A DNA stretch of 64,000 bases, taken from Bog-159 sp050008575 (GTDB lineage Bacteria; Acidobacteriota; Terriglobia; Bryobacterales; Bryobacteraceae). Made by a program: the position numbers and the translations under genes. A model generated the notes under the pieces. It made no database searches. It saw nothing but the letters and a program-made list of their open reading frames with translations, and was not told where the DNA came from. Below, in pieces: positions 50,475 through 59,962 of the stretch; the first letter of the stretch is position 1, and each line of letters begins with the position of its first letter. The DNA is taken from positions 1 to 64,000 of the forward strand of contig JBEKMJ010000004.1 in the NCBI GenBank assembly GCA_050008575.1. Direction: 5' to 3'.

Positions 50475-53098
50475 TTGCCACGCAGCGCGATCATGGGGTC
50501 GATGCGCGATGCGCGGCGCGCCGGGATGTATCCCGCGATCAAGGCCACGGCGCTCAGCAACAGCATCATGCCGGCGAATGCCGCCGGATCGGTAGGCTCG
50601 GTGTTGAATAGCAGCGCCGCGATCCATTTGGCGGCAAGCAGAGATGTCGCGGTTCCCAATGCGATGCCCGCCAGCACCAGCCGCATGGTTCCGGCGATCA
50701 CGCCGAGTTGTACGCGCTCCGTGGTGGCGCCCAACGCCATGCGGATGCCGATCTCCTGCGTCTGCCGCGTCACCGAATACGAAATAACGCCATAGATGCC
50801 GAGGGAAGCCAGCAGCAGACCCAGCCCGGCGAAGATGGCAACCAGCAGCGCAAAGAAGCGCCGAGGCGAGATGGCGTGATCCACGACGCTTTGAACCGGA
50901 CGGAATTCGGCGGCGGGCTGCTCGGGATTATAGACCCGCAGCGTGCGCATCAGGCTTGACGCCAGGGCCTCGGGCGGCACCTGCGAACGCACCACCAGTT
51001 CCGCGCCTTCCGGATCGGCTTGCGTCTCGGGCAGGTACATTTCGATGCCGGAGCTATCCTCCACGCTGCATTCGCGTACATCGGCGATCACGCCAATGAC
51101 GCGTGTGTCCACCCCGTTGACCAGGGCGGTGCGTCCGACGGGGTTTTGCCCGGGCCAATGGTAGCGGGCGGCTGCCTGGTTGACGATCACCACGCGCTCG
51201 CTGCGGGGCTGGTCCTGCCAGTTGAAGTCGCGGCCCGCACGCAGTTGCATGCCGATGGCGCGCAGGTAGCCGGGCGTCGCGATGTAAACGAAAGCTGCCT
51301 GCGTCTCGTTCTTGCCGTAAATCCTGCCCTTGGCTCCAAGGCCCCAGCTGCGATTGCGGTCGAGCGGCAACATATCCACGATACCGGCCGACTGTATGCC
51401 GGGAACCGCGGAGACGCGGCGCAGGATTTCCTGCAGGATCGGGCCGCGCCGTTCGGCTTTGCCGCCATCGTCATAGTCGATCTTGATGGAGGCGGCGCGG
51501 TTGGGCTGAAATCCCAGATCGACATCCAGCACGCGCAGAAAGCTGCGCAGCATCAGGCCGGCGCCTACCAGCAGGACACACGCCAGCGCGACTTCGGAGA
51601 CTACCAGCACGGCGCGCATGCGTTCGTGTTTTCGGCCGGCGCTCAAGCCGTGTCCGGTATCCTTGAGCGCATCCTGCAGATTGCCGCTGGAGACTTTGAG
51701 GCTGGGCGCCAGGCCAAACAGAAGCGCGGCCGCGAGCGCGATGAGGAGCGTCCAGGCGAGCGCGGCGCCATCTACGCGGATCGTGCTGAGCAGCGGGAGC
51801 GCAATGGAACCCTGCCGGGCGAGATACCCGGTGACCGCGAATGCGATGCCAATGCCGAGCGCGGCGCCCCCGGCGGCCAGCACCAAGCTCTCGGTGAGCA
51901 GTTGGCGGACGATGCGCCCGCGTCCGGCGCCCAGCGCGCCGCGCATGGCGAACTCCTTAGCGCGGGCGGCGGCGCGGGCCAGCAGCAGGTTCGACAGGTT
52001 CACGCAGACGATGAGCAGGATCAGGCCCACCGCGCACCACAGCACCACTAGTGAGCGGCGCAGCTTACCGCTGACGTGGTCCTTCAAGCCGGTCATGGCG
52101 GTCGCGTAATCCTCGTACCAATCCTTGTGGGCGGCCCTGAGCTGCGGCATCAGGACATCCACTTCGGCCTGCGCCTGGGCCACCGTGACGCCGGGTCTGA
52201 GGCGGCCCAGCAGCGCCAGCGTGTTCCCGTCGTTGCGCAGCAGATCCATGATGCCGGGGACGAAGATATCCATCTTCAAGCCGGGGGCGAAGACGGAACC
52301 GAAATCGAATGAGGCTGGCAGCACGCCCACGACAGTCACGGGACGGTTGTTGAGGACCAGCGCCTGCCCTACGATGGCGGGATCGGCGGCAAACTGCCGC
52401 TGCCAGAAGAAGTAACCGAGTAAGACCGCGGCACGGCCGCCTTTTTGGCACTCTTCCCGCGTGAACAGGCGTCCGAGGAAAGGCCGGACGCCCAACGTGG
52501 GGAAGAAGTTTTCGGCCACCGGGACAGCGGCAAGCTGTTGCGGCTCGCCGCGGCCCGTCAGCTTGTAATCGGAATCGCCGAAGAAGGGATCGTAGGCGGT
52601 CACGTCCTCAAAAGAGCGATTGTGGCGCAGGAACTCTTCATAGACAGACACTGTGTAGGTAACGGCGGAAAGGCCGCCCACACCGCGCTCGCTCGACATC
52701 CACACGAGCTGCCGCGGATCGCGAAAGGGCAGGGGGCGCAGCAGGATAGTGTTCACCACGCTGAAGACCGCGATGTTGGCGCCGATGCCCAGGGCCAGAA
52801 TCAGGACGGCGACCGAAGCGAATCCGCGGTCGCGGCGCAGCGTGCGAAAGGTATAGCGCAGATCCTGGAGCAACACGTCGAGCGCCGGCAGGCCGCGTGC
52901 CTCGCGATGCCGCTCCTGCGATTGCGCGACGCCGCCGAAGCGCACCAGGGCCTGGCGGCTGGCCTCCTCGGGCGTGAGCCCGCGCCGCAGATTCTCTTCG
53001 ATGGCGAATGCCAGGTGCGATGCCATTTCCGAATCCAGGTCGCGATCCAGGGGCGATTTGTGGAAGAACGCGCGCAAGCGTTCGAGTGCACGCCTCAC
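50471..53098 (-). CDS. ADOP-family ABC permease
   Basis: 875-aa permease with the ADOP prefix (ASHLAFAIEENLRRGLTPEEASRQAL), then two FtsX/MacB halves: ASVAVLILALGIGANIAVFSVVNT, the periplasmic domain, WCAVGLILLIVCVNLSNLLLA, a second periplasmic domain, and EIGIRMALGATTERV with the last helices ending ARRASRIDPMIALRG. GTG 53098 overlaps the PadR stop (GTGA), so the regulator and permease are coupled. No ATPase gene nearby. Confidence 0.93.
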   Translation of the reverse strand: MRRALERLRAFFHKSPLDRDLDSEMASHLAFAIEENLRRGLTPEEASRQALVRFGGVAQSQERHREARGLPALDVLLQDLRYTFRTLRRDRGFASVAVLILALGIGANIAVFSVVNTILLRPLPFRDPRQLVWMSSERGVGGLSAVTYTVSVYEEFLRHNRSFEDVTAYDPFFGDSDYKLTGRGEPQQLAAVPVAENFFPTLGVRPFLGRLFTREECQKGGRAAVLLGYFFWQRQFAADPAIVGQALVLNNRPVTVVGVLPASFDFGSVFAPGLKMDIFVPGIMDLLRNDGNTLALLGRLRPGVTVAQAQAEVDVLMPQLRAAHKDWYEDYATAMTGLKDHVSGKLRRSLVVLWCAVGLILLIVCVNLSNLLLARAAARAKEFAMRGALGAGRGRIVRQLLTESLVLAAGGAALGIGIAFAVTGYLARQGSIALPLLSTIRVDGAALAWTLLIALAAALLFGLAPSLKVSSGNLQDALKDTGHGLSAGRKHERMRAVLVVSEVALACVLLVGAGLMLRSFLRVLDVDLGFQPNRAASIKIDYDDGGKAERRGPILQEILRRVSAVPGIQSAGIVDMLPLDRNRSWGLGAKGRIYGKNETQAAFVYIATPGYLRAIGMQLRAGRDFNWQDQPRSERVVIVNQAAARYHWPGQNPVGRTALVNGVDTRVIGVIADVRECSVEDSSGIEMYLPETQADPEGAELVVRSQVPPEALASSLMRTLRVYNPEQPAAEFRPVQSVVDHAISPRRFFALLVAIFAGLGLLLASLGIYGVISYSVTRQTQEIGIRMALGATTERVQLGVIAGTMRLVLAGIALGTATSLLAAKWIAALLFNTEPTDPAAFAGMMLLLSAVALIAGYIPARRASRIDPMIALRGN

Positions 53099-53448
53099 CG
53101 GTCACCGCCTTCGTGCTGCATGGCCAGCACACGGCCGATTACTCCGGAGAGCCTCTCCCAATAGGCGGCATCCTGGGCCAGTTGTTTGCGGCCGCGTTTG
53201 GTAATCGAATAGTACTTGGCTTTGCGGTTGTGGTCCGAAGTGCCCCACTCGGCCGAAATCCAGCCGCGCTGTTGCAGCCGCACGAGGGCAGCATAGATCG
53301 TCCCCTGATTCAGCAGGACGGCGTCTCCGCTGGCCTGTTCAATGCGGCGGGCGATGCCGTAGCCGTGCAGCGATCCCATGGCGGCCAACGTTTGCAGCAC
53401 CATCAGGTCGAGGGTGCCTTGCAGCAGGTCGAGTTTTTTCTCCGGCAA
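53095..53448 (-). CDS. PadR family transcriptional regulator
   Basis: 117-aa winged-helix repressor. LLQGTLDLMVLQTLAAMGSLHGYGIA and NQGTIYAALVRLQQRGWI are the PadR signatures; the C-terminal helix AYWERLSGVIGRVL mediates dimerisation. TTG 53448 with AGGAGG 6 nt upstream. Expected to repress its own operon and the coupled ADOP permease. Confidence 0.93.
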   Translation of the reverse strand: MPEKKLDLLQGTLDLMVLQTLAAMGSLHGYGIARRIEQASGDAVLLNQGTIYAALVRLQQRGWISAEWGTSDHNRKAKYYSITKRGRKQLAQDAAYWERLSGVIGRVLAMQHEGGDR

Positions 53449-53458
53449 ATTTTGCCTC

Positions 53459-53500
53459 CTGTGTTATTCCCACAGTAGCAAGGCCGGCTTCATGTGTCAA
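53459..53500 (-). promoter_or_regulatory. Promoter and operator candidate of the PadR-ADOP operon
   Basis: On the minus strand, TTGACA (53500-53495), a 17-bp spacer, then TACTGT (53477-53472). An inverted repeat CTGTG-N7-CACAG (53459-53475) overlaps the -10 box and the transcription start, a natural place for PadR binding. Confidence 0.6.
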
Positions 53501-53520
53501 GGCCACAGGAGGGACGCCAA

Positions 53521-53672
53521 GTGGGGCAGGACTCCAGTCCTGCGCGGGTCCTCCAGGACCCGCCCTTGGGGTAACGAAATCAGCCGCGACCACGCTGGAG
53601 TCCTGTCGTGGCGAGCGAAGCTCGCCTGTGTTGGCAGGAGTGCCAACACGGCACGCTGAGAGCGTGCGCCAC
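53521..53672. repeat. Mosaic hairpin repeats, locus 18
   Basis: GTGGGGCAGGACTCCAGTCC and further stems GCGGGTCCT/AGGACCCGC, GGCGAGC/GCTCGCC, GTTGGCA/TGCCAAC and GCACGCT/AGCGTGC, ending GCGCCAC. It lies between two ADOP operons on the minus strand. Confidence 0.85.
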
Positions 53673-53687
53673 GCGGGCTCCAACCCA

Positions 53688-56318
53688 CTAATCCGCGCGG
53701 AGCATCCGGGCGGGGTCGATGCGCACGGCGTGGATCACTGCCGGCAGCGCGGCCAGCAAGGCCGCCGCCAGAATCGTTATCGAGGGCAGGGCCAGGAACC
53801 CCGCCGCCGTGGGCTTCACCTGATATAGCAGACCTTCGATATATCGCGCCGACGCCATAGCCAACGCGAGGCCCGCCAGCGCGCCCGCCAGCACCATGGC
53901 GAATATTTCCACCGTCACTAATCGCGCGATGTTGCCGGCGGGCGCGCCGATGGCCACCCGGATGCCAATTTCGCGCTGCCGTTCGACGACGGAATACTCG
54001 AGCACGCCGTACAGACCGATGCCCGCGAGCAGCAGGGCGACCATCGCGAAAAACACCGCCAGCAGAGCCAGCAGCCGCTCGCGGACGGTGTGCGACTGGT
54101 TGATCTCGACCTGCGTGCGGATGTTGGTGACACGAAATTCCGGACGCGCCCGCGGCACCTCGCGGCGCAGGATCGGCGCCATCGCCGCCGGGTTCGGCGC
54201 GGCCGTGCGCACGATGAAGGTTGCCGAGCTTCTGGGCTGCGAATAAATCGGGACATAGGCCGTGGGGGTGATCGGCTCGCGCATATTCCGGTAACGCGCG
54301 TCCCGCAGCCAGCCGACGATCTGAAATCGGGTTCGGGCGCCGTCTCCCTCCACCTTTTCGAACAGCTTCCCGACCGGATCCGCGCCGTCGAAATAGCGCC
54401 TCGCGAACGCCTGGTTGACGATCGCGACACCAGGAAATTTATCGGTCTGGCGGAAGTCGCGGCCATCGATGAAGGGAATCTTCAGCGTGTCCGCCCAGCC
54501 GGGCGAGACGTTCAGAAAGTAGGCCAGGTCGCCGGCGGGTCGCGCGCCACCGATCGAAACAACGCCGTTCCAGCCGTTCCCGTTTAGCAGGGGCCATCCG
54601 GCCAGGGCGACTGTTTCGACGCCCGGCAGCGCGCGCAGACGCTCGGTCACCTCGTCCCAGAACGCCATGGGCTGCTGGCGCGGGGAGAGCGTATCGAGAT
54701 TGACGATGCGTTCGGCGGAAAAACCGGTGGGCTGATTGGCGAGCCGGCGGAGCGTAACGGCGAACAGTCCGGCGACGAAGAGCACCAGAAAGCAGAAGGC
54801 AACCTGCGCGGCGATCAGGGCATGCATCAGGCGTCGCCGCGAGTGCGGGTCGTCTCCGCCCTTCAGCGAGTTGGCCGGCTTCACGGACGAGGCACGCAGC
54901 GCGGGGGCCAGCCCGAACAGGAGCACCACGCCGAGGGTCAGCGCCAACCCGAATGCCGCCACCCGCCAATCCGGCGCGAGCACCAGGCGCGCGGGGTTGT
55001 CCGGCGGATTGATCCTGCCCGCGACGAACGGCGCGGACCACCATGCAAACAGCCATCCGGCGACGGCTGCGAGAATGCCGAGCATGGCGCCTTCCACCAT
55101 GACGAGTTGCACCAGCCGCCCGCGTCCTGCGCCGATCGCGACGCGTAGCGCCATCTCACGAGCCCGCGCCGCGGCCTGCGCCGTCATCAGATTCGCAACG
55201 TTTGCGCACGCGATGAGCAATACCAGCGCTACGAGCGCGGCGAGCGCCGCCAGCGCCCGGCGGTATTCCTTTTGCATGTCTGAGATGCCCGCGGCCGCGT
55301 GCTCCATCAGTAGCGTCTGCCGGAAAAAGCGATCGATGTACCGCTGGGGCATGCCGGTGAACTCTTTGGCCCGCTCCTGGTTGACGGCGTGGTAGGTCGC
55401 ACGTAGTTTCTCAAAAACAGGTTCGGCGGCGACGCCGTTCCGGAGACGCACAAGCACGCGGAACCAACTCCAAGTGGGATGGGTGACCCCGGCATGCATC
55501 GCCATGGGAATGAAGATGTCGGTGATTGTGCCGGGCTCGGTGCCGGTAAAGGATTCCGGGCCGACGCCGACAACCTCGAAAATGCCCATATCCGCGCGGA
55601 ATGTGCGGCCCACCGCTTTCGGATCGAGGCCAAAGCGGCGCCTCCAATAGTCGTAAGAAATGACGACGTAGGGGTGCGCGCCGGGCGTGACATCGTCGTT
55701 TGCGGTGAGCAGCCGCCCCGCGGCGGGCCGCAGCCCGAGCGAGGTGAACATCCATCCGGAGACGTTCTGCACGTACGCTTTCTCCATCTCCTCATCCGAG
55801 CCGTAGGTCAGGTCGGCGCGGCCGGTGTAGGAGACCGCGATCAGTTCGGCCTGAGGCTTTACGGCCGCGCGCATCTGGCGGAACAACGGATATTCGTAGC
55901 TGTCGTCTATGCGGCGATTGCCGTCGAAATCGACGCTCTGGCGAAAAAGCCCGTACAACCGATCGGGCTCGGCCACCGGCAAGGGCCGCAGCAGCACGGC
56001 GTCGATCAGCCGGAATGCAGAGGTGCACGCGCCGATTCCCAGAGCCAGCGATAGGACCGCGGCGGCGGTGCTCACTTTTCGCTTCAAGAGCTGCCGCCAG
56101 CCGAAGATGGCGTCGGCGCGCAGTGAATCGAGCCACGGGATCATACGGATGTCGCGGCTCTCTTCGCGGCGTGCGAGCGGTGAGCCGAATGCGCCTCTGG
56201 CTTCGGCTGGAGCGCGTCCCTGCGCGACAGCTTCTGCGATATGGGAAGCGAGTTCTTCGTCAATCTCGCGGCGCAAGCGCTCGCCGCGAAACATGTTTGC
56301 AATGCGTTGCCACCACAT
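53688..56318 (-). CDS. ADOP-family ABC permease
   Basis: 876 aa from ATG 56318 (MWWQRIANMFRGERL), which has GAGGAG 10 nt upstream. A TTG at 56336 overlapping the upstream stop is less likely. The prefix RREIDEELASHIAEAV is followed by two FtsX halves with VSTAAAVLSLALGIGACTSAF, ALVALVLLIACANVANLM, and EIGIRVAIGAPAGNI. Very similar to the next gene upstream (for example IPFIDGRDFRQTD versus IPFIAGRDFRPAD), so the two arose by tandem duplication. Confidence 0.92.
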   Translation of the reverse strand: MWWQRIANMFRGERLRREIDEELASHIAEAVAQGRAPAEARGAFGSPLARREESRDIRMIPWLDSLRADAIFGWRQLLKRKVSTAAAVLSLALGIGACTSAFRLIDAVLLRPLPVAEPDRLYGLFRQSVDFDGNRRIDDSYEYPLFRQMRAAVKPQAELIAVSYTGRADLTYGSDEEMEKAYVQNVSGWMFTSLGLRPAAGRLLTANDDVTPGAHPYVVISYDYWRRRFGLDPKAVGRTFRADMGIFEVVGVGPESFTGTEPGTITDIFIPMAMHAGVTHPTWSWFRVLVRLRNGVAAEPVFEKLRATYHAVNQERAKEFTGMPQRYIDRFFRQTLLMEHAAAGISDMQKEYRRALAALAALVALVLLIACANVANLMTAQAAARAREMALRVAIGAGRGRLVQLVMVEGAMLGILAAVAGWLFAWWSAPFVAGRINPPDNPARLVLAPDWRVAAFGLALTLGVVLLFGLAPALRASSVKPANSLKGGDDPHSRRRLMHALIAAQVAFCFLVLFVAGLFAVTLRRLANQPTGFSAERIVNLDTLSPRQQPMAFWDEVTERLRALPGVETVALAGWPLLNGNGWNGVVSIGGARPAGDLAYFLNVSPGWADTLKIPFIDGRDFRQTDKFPGVAIVNQAFARRYFDGADPVGKLFEKVEGDGARTRFQIVGWLRDARYRNMREPITPTAYVPIYSQPRSSATFIVRTAAPNPAAMAPILRREVPRARPEFRVTNIRTQVEINQSHTVRERLLALLAVFFAMVALLLAGIGLYGVLEYSVVERQREIGIRVAIGAPAGNIARLVTVEIFAMVLAGALAGLALAMASARYIEGLLYQVKPTAAGFLALPSITILAAALLAALPAVIHAVRIDPARMLRAD

Positions 56319-56332
56319 AGATTGGCCGCTCC

Positions 56333-58972
56333 TCAATCCGCCCGCAGCATCGCCACGGGATCGATGCGCACGGCGTGGAATATAGCCGGGAGCGCGGCCA
56401 GCAGCGCGGCCGCCAGGATGGTCAGCGCCGGGAGCGCCAGCATGGCCGGATCGCCGGCCTTCACCCCATAGAGCAGCGCCTCGATGTAGCGCACCGATGC
56501 CACGCCGAGTGCGAGGCCGGCCAGCGCGCCCACCAGCACCATGGCGAAGATCTCCACGGTCACCAGCCGCGCGATGTTGCCGGCGGGCGCGCCGACCGCC
56601 ATGCGAATGCCGATTTCGCGCCGCCGCTGCAGCACCGAGTAGTCCAGCACACCATACAAGCCGACCGCCGCGAGCAACAGCGCGACCGCGGCGAAGAACA
56701 GCCCGAGCATGGCCAGCAGGCGCTCGCGGAGGGTTTGCGCACGGACCAACTCCGCTTGTGTGCGGATGTTACCGACGCGGAATTCGGGCCGCGCGCGCGG
56801 CACTTCGCGGCGCAGGATGGACGCCAGCGCCATGGGGTTCGCATACGACGTACGCACCATGAAGGTGGCGCCGCGCATAGGCTCCACTGCGCCAAGCCGG
56901 CCGGTGCGGCGAATCGGAACAAAGACCGCCGGCAAAATAGGCTCGCGGACGTCGCGGTATGGCGCGTCGCGGATGACGCCTATCACCTTGCAGGGAAGCT
57001 CGCCGCCCTTCGCGAACGATTGTCCAATGGGATTCTCGCCCTTAAAAAACTCCTTGGCGAATGTTTCGTTGACAATCGCCGCGCCCGGCATCGTGTCGGC
57101 AGGCCGGAAGTCTCTGCCGGCAATGAAAGGAATCTTCATCGTGTCTACCCAGCCGGGCGAAACGGCCAGGAAGTAGGCGAGATCCGGGCCGGGAGGCGCT
57201 CCGTTCACCGAAATGAAACCGTTCCAGGCGTTTCCGTCGAGCAGCGGCCACCCTGCCAGCGCGACCGCCTCCACGCCTGGCACCGTGCGCAGATGTTCGG
57301 CCACCTGGTCCCAAAAAACGGGATCCTCTTCGCGTTGCGCGACCGTGTGCAGCAGCAACAATCGGTCGGCGGAGAACCCGGTAGGACGGTGAGACAAACG
57401 CTCGAAGGTGGCCGCAAACAGGCCGGCGACAAACAACACCAGAAAACAGAAGGCCACTTGTGCCGCGATCAGCGCATGCATCATGCGCCGCCGCGTATGC
57501 GGGTCCTCTCCGCCTCTGAGTGCGCTGGCCGGCTGGACCGTCGAAGCGCGCAGCGCGGGCGTCAGACCGAACGACAGCATCACGGCCAGGGTCAGCGCCA
57601 GGCCGAATCCCAGCACTCGCCAGTCCGCGGGCAGGTCCAAACGCACTGGATTGCCGGGCGGGTTGATCATGCCCACCACAAACGGCGCGGACCACCAGGC
57701 AAACAGCCCGCCCATCGCGCCCGCCAACAGCGCGAGAATGGCGCTCTCCACGAGCACCAGTTGCACCAGGCGCAGGCGTCCCGCCCCAATCGATACACGC
57801 AGCGCCATCTCGCGCGCCCGTGACGCAGCCTGGGCAGTCATCAGGTTGGCGACGTTGGCGCACGCAATCAGCAACACCAGCGCCACCAGCATGCCCAGCG
57901 CAATGAGGGAACGGTGGTACTCGTTCTGTAGATTGGAGGCGCCGGCGGCCGCGGGCTCCAGCACCAGCTTTTGGGCCAGGAACGCTTCAATGAATTTCTT
58001 GCTCATGCCGGTGAAGCCCTTGGCCCTCTCCTCCTCGAAGGCGTGCGAGGCGGCATCGAGTTTCGCGCGAAGCGGCCCGACGGCCACACCCGCCTTCAGT
58101 TGCGCCAACGTCCGGTGCCAGGTCCAGTCGTCGTGGATGGCGCCCGGATGCATCATGGTGGGCACGAATACATCGGTTACGGTGCCTTTCTCCGTGCCGG
58201 TGAAGGGCGCCGGGCCGACTCCCACGATTTCGTAAAGGTCGTCGCCCATGCGAAACGTGCGCCCGACGGCCTTCGGATCCTGGCCGAAGCGGCGCGTCCA
58301 ATAGTCGTAAGACAGGACGGCGTACGGATGCGCGCGCGGTTTCAGATCGTCGTTTTCCGTGAGCAGCCGGCCCAGGGTGGGGCGCAGGCCGAACGTGCCA
58401 AACATCCAGCCGGAGACATATTGCACGACGGCTTTTTCCATCTCGGAGTCCGCCTTGTATGTGAGGTCCATGCGGTCCGCATAGGAGACGGCTATCAACT
58501 CAGCTTGATCCTTCACGGCGGCGCGCATCAGTTGGAACGACGGATAAGCCCATTGGTCGAACGATTGCATCTTGCCGTCGTAGAACGCTTCGCGGGCGAG
58601 AGCGTACAGCCGTTCGGGATTGGCCACTGGCAGCGGGCGCAGCAGCAGCGCATCGATGAGCCGGAAGGCGCCTGTGCATGCGCCGATCGCCAGCGCCAGC
58701 GACAGGATCGCGGCGGCGGAAGTGACCTTTCTCCTGACGAGTTGCCGCCAGCCGAAGATGGCGTCCGCCCTCAAGGATGCGAGCCACGGGACGAGCCGGA
58801 TATCGCGGCTCTCTTCGCGGTACCGGAGCGTGGAGCCGAACGTACGGCGCGCTTCGGCGGGGTCGCGGCCTTGCGCGATGGCTTCTTCGATGTGCGACTG
58901 AACTTCTTCGTCGATTTCGCGGCTCAAACTACGCCAGCGAACTACATTTGCGATGCGTGACCATAACGACAT
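56333..58972 (-). CDS. ADOP-family ABC permease
   Basis: 879-aa tandem paralogue of the previous permease. Prefix SREIDEEVQSHIEEAIAQG, then VTSAAAILSLALAIGACTGAF, ALVLLIACANVANLMTAQ and EIGIRMAVGAPAGNI with the end AVRIDPVAMLRAD. It starts 1 nt after the PadR stop and is followed after 14 nt by the second permease, so one PadR operon contains two permeases, perhaps acting as a heterodimer. No ATPase is encoded. Confidence 0.93.
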   Translation of the reverse strand: MSLWSRIANVVRWRSLSREIDEEVQSHIEEAIAQGRDPAEARRTFGSTLRYREESRDIRLVPWLASLRADAIFGWRQLVRRKVTSAAAILSLALAIGACTGAFRLIDALLLRPLPVANPERLYALAREAFYDGKMQSFDQWAYPSFQLMRAAVKDQAELIAVSYADRMDLTYKADSEMEKAVVQYVSGWMFGTFGLRPTLGRLLTENDDLKPRAHPYAVLSYDYWTRRFGQDPKAVGRTFRMGDDLYEIVGVGPAPFTGTEKGTVTDVFVPTMMHPGAIHDDWTWHRTLAQLKAGVAVGPLRAKLDAASHAFEEERAKGFTGMSKKFIEAFLAQKLVLEPAAAGASNLQNEYHRSLIALGMLVALVLLIACANVANLMTAQAASRAREMALRVSIGAGRLRLVQLVLVESAILALLAGAMGGLFAWWSAPFVVGMINPPGNPVRLDLPADWRVLGFGLALTLAVMLSFGLTPALRASTVQPASALRGGEDPHTRRRMMHALIAAQVAFCFLVLFVAGLFAATFERLSHRPTGFSADRLLLLHTVAQREEDPVFWDQVAEHLRTVPGVEAVALAGWPLLDGNAWNGFISVNGAPPGPDLAYFLAVSPGWVDTMKIPFIAGRDFRPADTMPGAAIVNETFAKEFFKGENPIGQSFAKGGELPCKVIGVIRDAPYRDVREPILPAVFVPIRRTGRLGAVEPMRGATFMVRTSYANPMALASILRREVPRARPEFRVGNIRTQAELVRAQTLRERLLAMLGLFFAAVALLLAAVGLYGVLDYSVLQRRREIGIRMAVGAPAGNIARLVTVEIFAMVLVGALAGLALGVASVRYIEALLYGVKAGDPAMLALPALTILAAALLAALPAIFHAVRIDPVAMLRAD

Positions 58973-58973
58973 A

Positions 58974-59303
58974 TCAGACCGTCCTTAGAACGCGATTCAC
59001 GGCCGAAGTCACCGCCTGCCAGCGCGACTGTTCGACGTCAAGCTGCTTCTTGCCGGCGGCCGTCAATTCATAGATACGCGCCCGCCGCCCAGTGTCCTTG
59101 GTGATCCATTCGGCGCGAATCCAGCCGGCTTCCTCCATGCGGTGCAGGGCGGGATAGAGGGAGCCTTCCTCGGCGCGGAGCACGTCGCCGGACCAGTCCT
59201 TGACGGCGGACATGATGGCGTAGCCATGCAGGCGCGGCCGGCGGGAGAGGATCTTCAAAACGAGGAGATCGAGGGATCCCTGGAGAGAGTCGGTTTTAGG
59301 CAT
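58974..59303 (-). CDS. PadR family transcriptional regulator
   Basis: 109-aa winged-helix protein: LQGSLDLLVLKILSRRPRLHGYAI and EEGSLYPALHRMEEAGWIRAEW are typical PadR. Start ATG 59303 lies inside an inverted repeat, so self-repression is probable. Precedes two ADOP permeases. Confidence 0.93.
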   Translation of the reverse strand: MPKTDSLQGSLDLLVLKILSRRPRLHGYAIMSAVKDWSGDVLRAEEGSLYPALHRMEEAGWIRAEWITKDTGRRARIYELTAAGKKQLDVEQSRWQAVTSAVNRVLRTV

Positions 59304-59337
59304 ACTCAGACTTCATAATATACAGACGTCTGAGTAT
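59302..59337. promoter_or_regulatory. PadR operator/promoter candidate
   Basis: Perfect 10-bp inverted repeat ATACTCAGAC-N16-GTCTGAGTAT spanning the region upstream of and including the PadR start codon. The spacer contains TATTAT on the minus strand, which could be the -10 box; the transcript would be nearly leaderless. Confidence 0.65.
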
Positions 59338-59364
59338 TTGCAAGGATAGGAGAATTCTTGCGTC

Positions 59365-59453
59365 GTGGCGCAGGCACGCATGCCTGCCGCGCTGACACTC
59401 CTGTCGGCGCAGGCGAGCGCGGCTCGCCTGCTCACAGGCTCAAGCCTGTGGCA
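59365..59453. repeat. Mosaic hairpin repeats, locus 19
   Basis: GTGGCGCAGGC with GCAGGCACGCATGCCTGC, then GCGAGCGCGGCTCGC and CACAGGCTCAAGCCTGTG stems, ending GGCAC. Upstream of the cyclophilin gene. Confidence 0.75.
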
Positions 59454-59471
59454 CCTTGCTACAATTCGGGA

Positions 59472-59960
59472 ATGCCTAATGAAACATATGCCCTGTTCGA
59501 CACCACCGAGGGATCCTTCAAAGTGAAGCTGTTCGCCGACAAGGCGCCCAAGACGGTGGAAAACTTCGTCTCGCTCGCGGATGGCTCAAAGACCGGCAAG
59601 CCCTTCTACGACGGCACCGTCTTCCACCGCGTGATCCCTAATTTCATGATTCAGGGCGGCGATCCGGAAGGCACGGGACGCGGCGGTCCGGGGTACAAGT
59701 TCGCCGACGAGTTTCATCCCACGCTGAAGCACCACAAGCATGGCTTCCTGTCGATGGCCAACGCCGGCCCCAATACCAACGGCAGCCAGTTCTTCGTCAC
59801 CGTGGCGGCCACGCCGTGGCTCGACAACAAACACAGCATCTTCGGCGAAGTGATCGAAGGCTACGACGTGGTGAAGAAGATCTCCGAAGCGCCGCGCTCG
59901 AGCCAGGACCGGCCGGTGAAGGAAGTGCGCGTCAACTCCGTGAAGATCGAAAGGACCTAG
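59472..59960 (+). CDS. Peptidyl-prolyl cis-trans isomerase, cyclophilin type
   Basis: 162-aa cytoplasmic cyclophilin. Active-site residues appear in FHRVIPNFMIQGGDPEGTG (Arg, Phe, Gln) and NTNGSQFFVT, then WLDNKHSIFGEV (Trp, His). No signal peptide. ATG 59472 gives the usual short N-terminus; the frame upstream is translated repeat. Catalyses proline isomerisation during folding. It is 2 nt before the DUF1080 gene. Confidence 0.95.
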   Translation: MPNETYALFDTTEGSFKVKLFADKAPKTVENFVSLADGSKTGKPFYDGTVFHRVIPNFMIQGGDPEGTGRGGPGYKFADEFHPTLKHHKHGFLSMANAGPNTNGSQFFVTVAATPWLDNKHSIFGEVIEGYDVVKKISEAPRSSQDRPVKEVRVNSVKIERT

Positions 59961-59962
59961 CC

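Noticed and set aside
56375..57823. 482-aa plus-strand open frame opposite an ADOP permease
   Set aside because: Antisense shadow with no hydrophobic or catalytic pattern.
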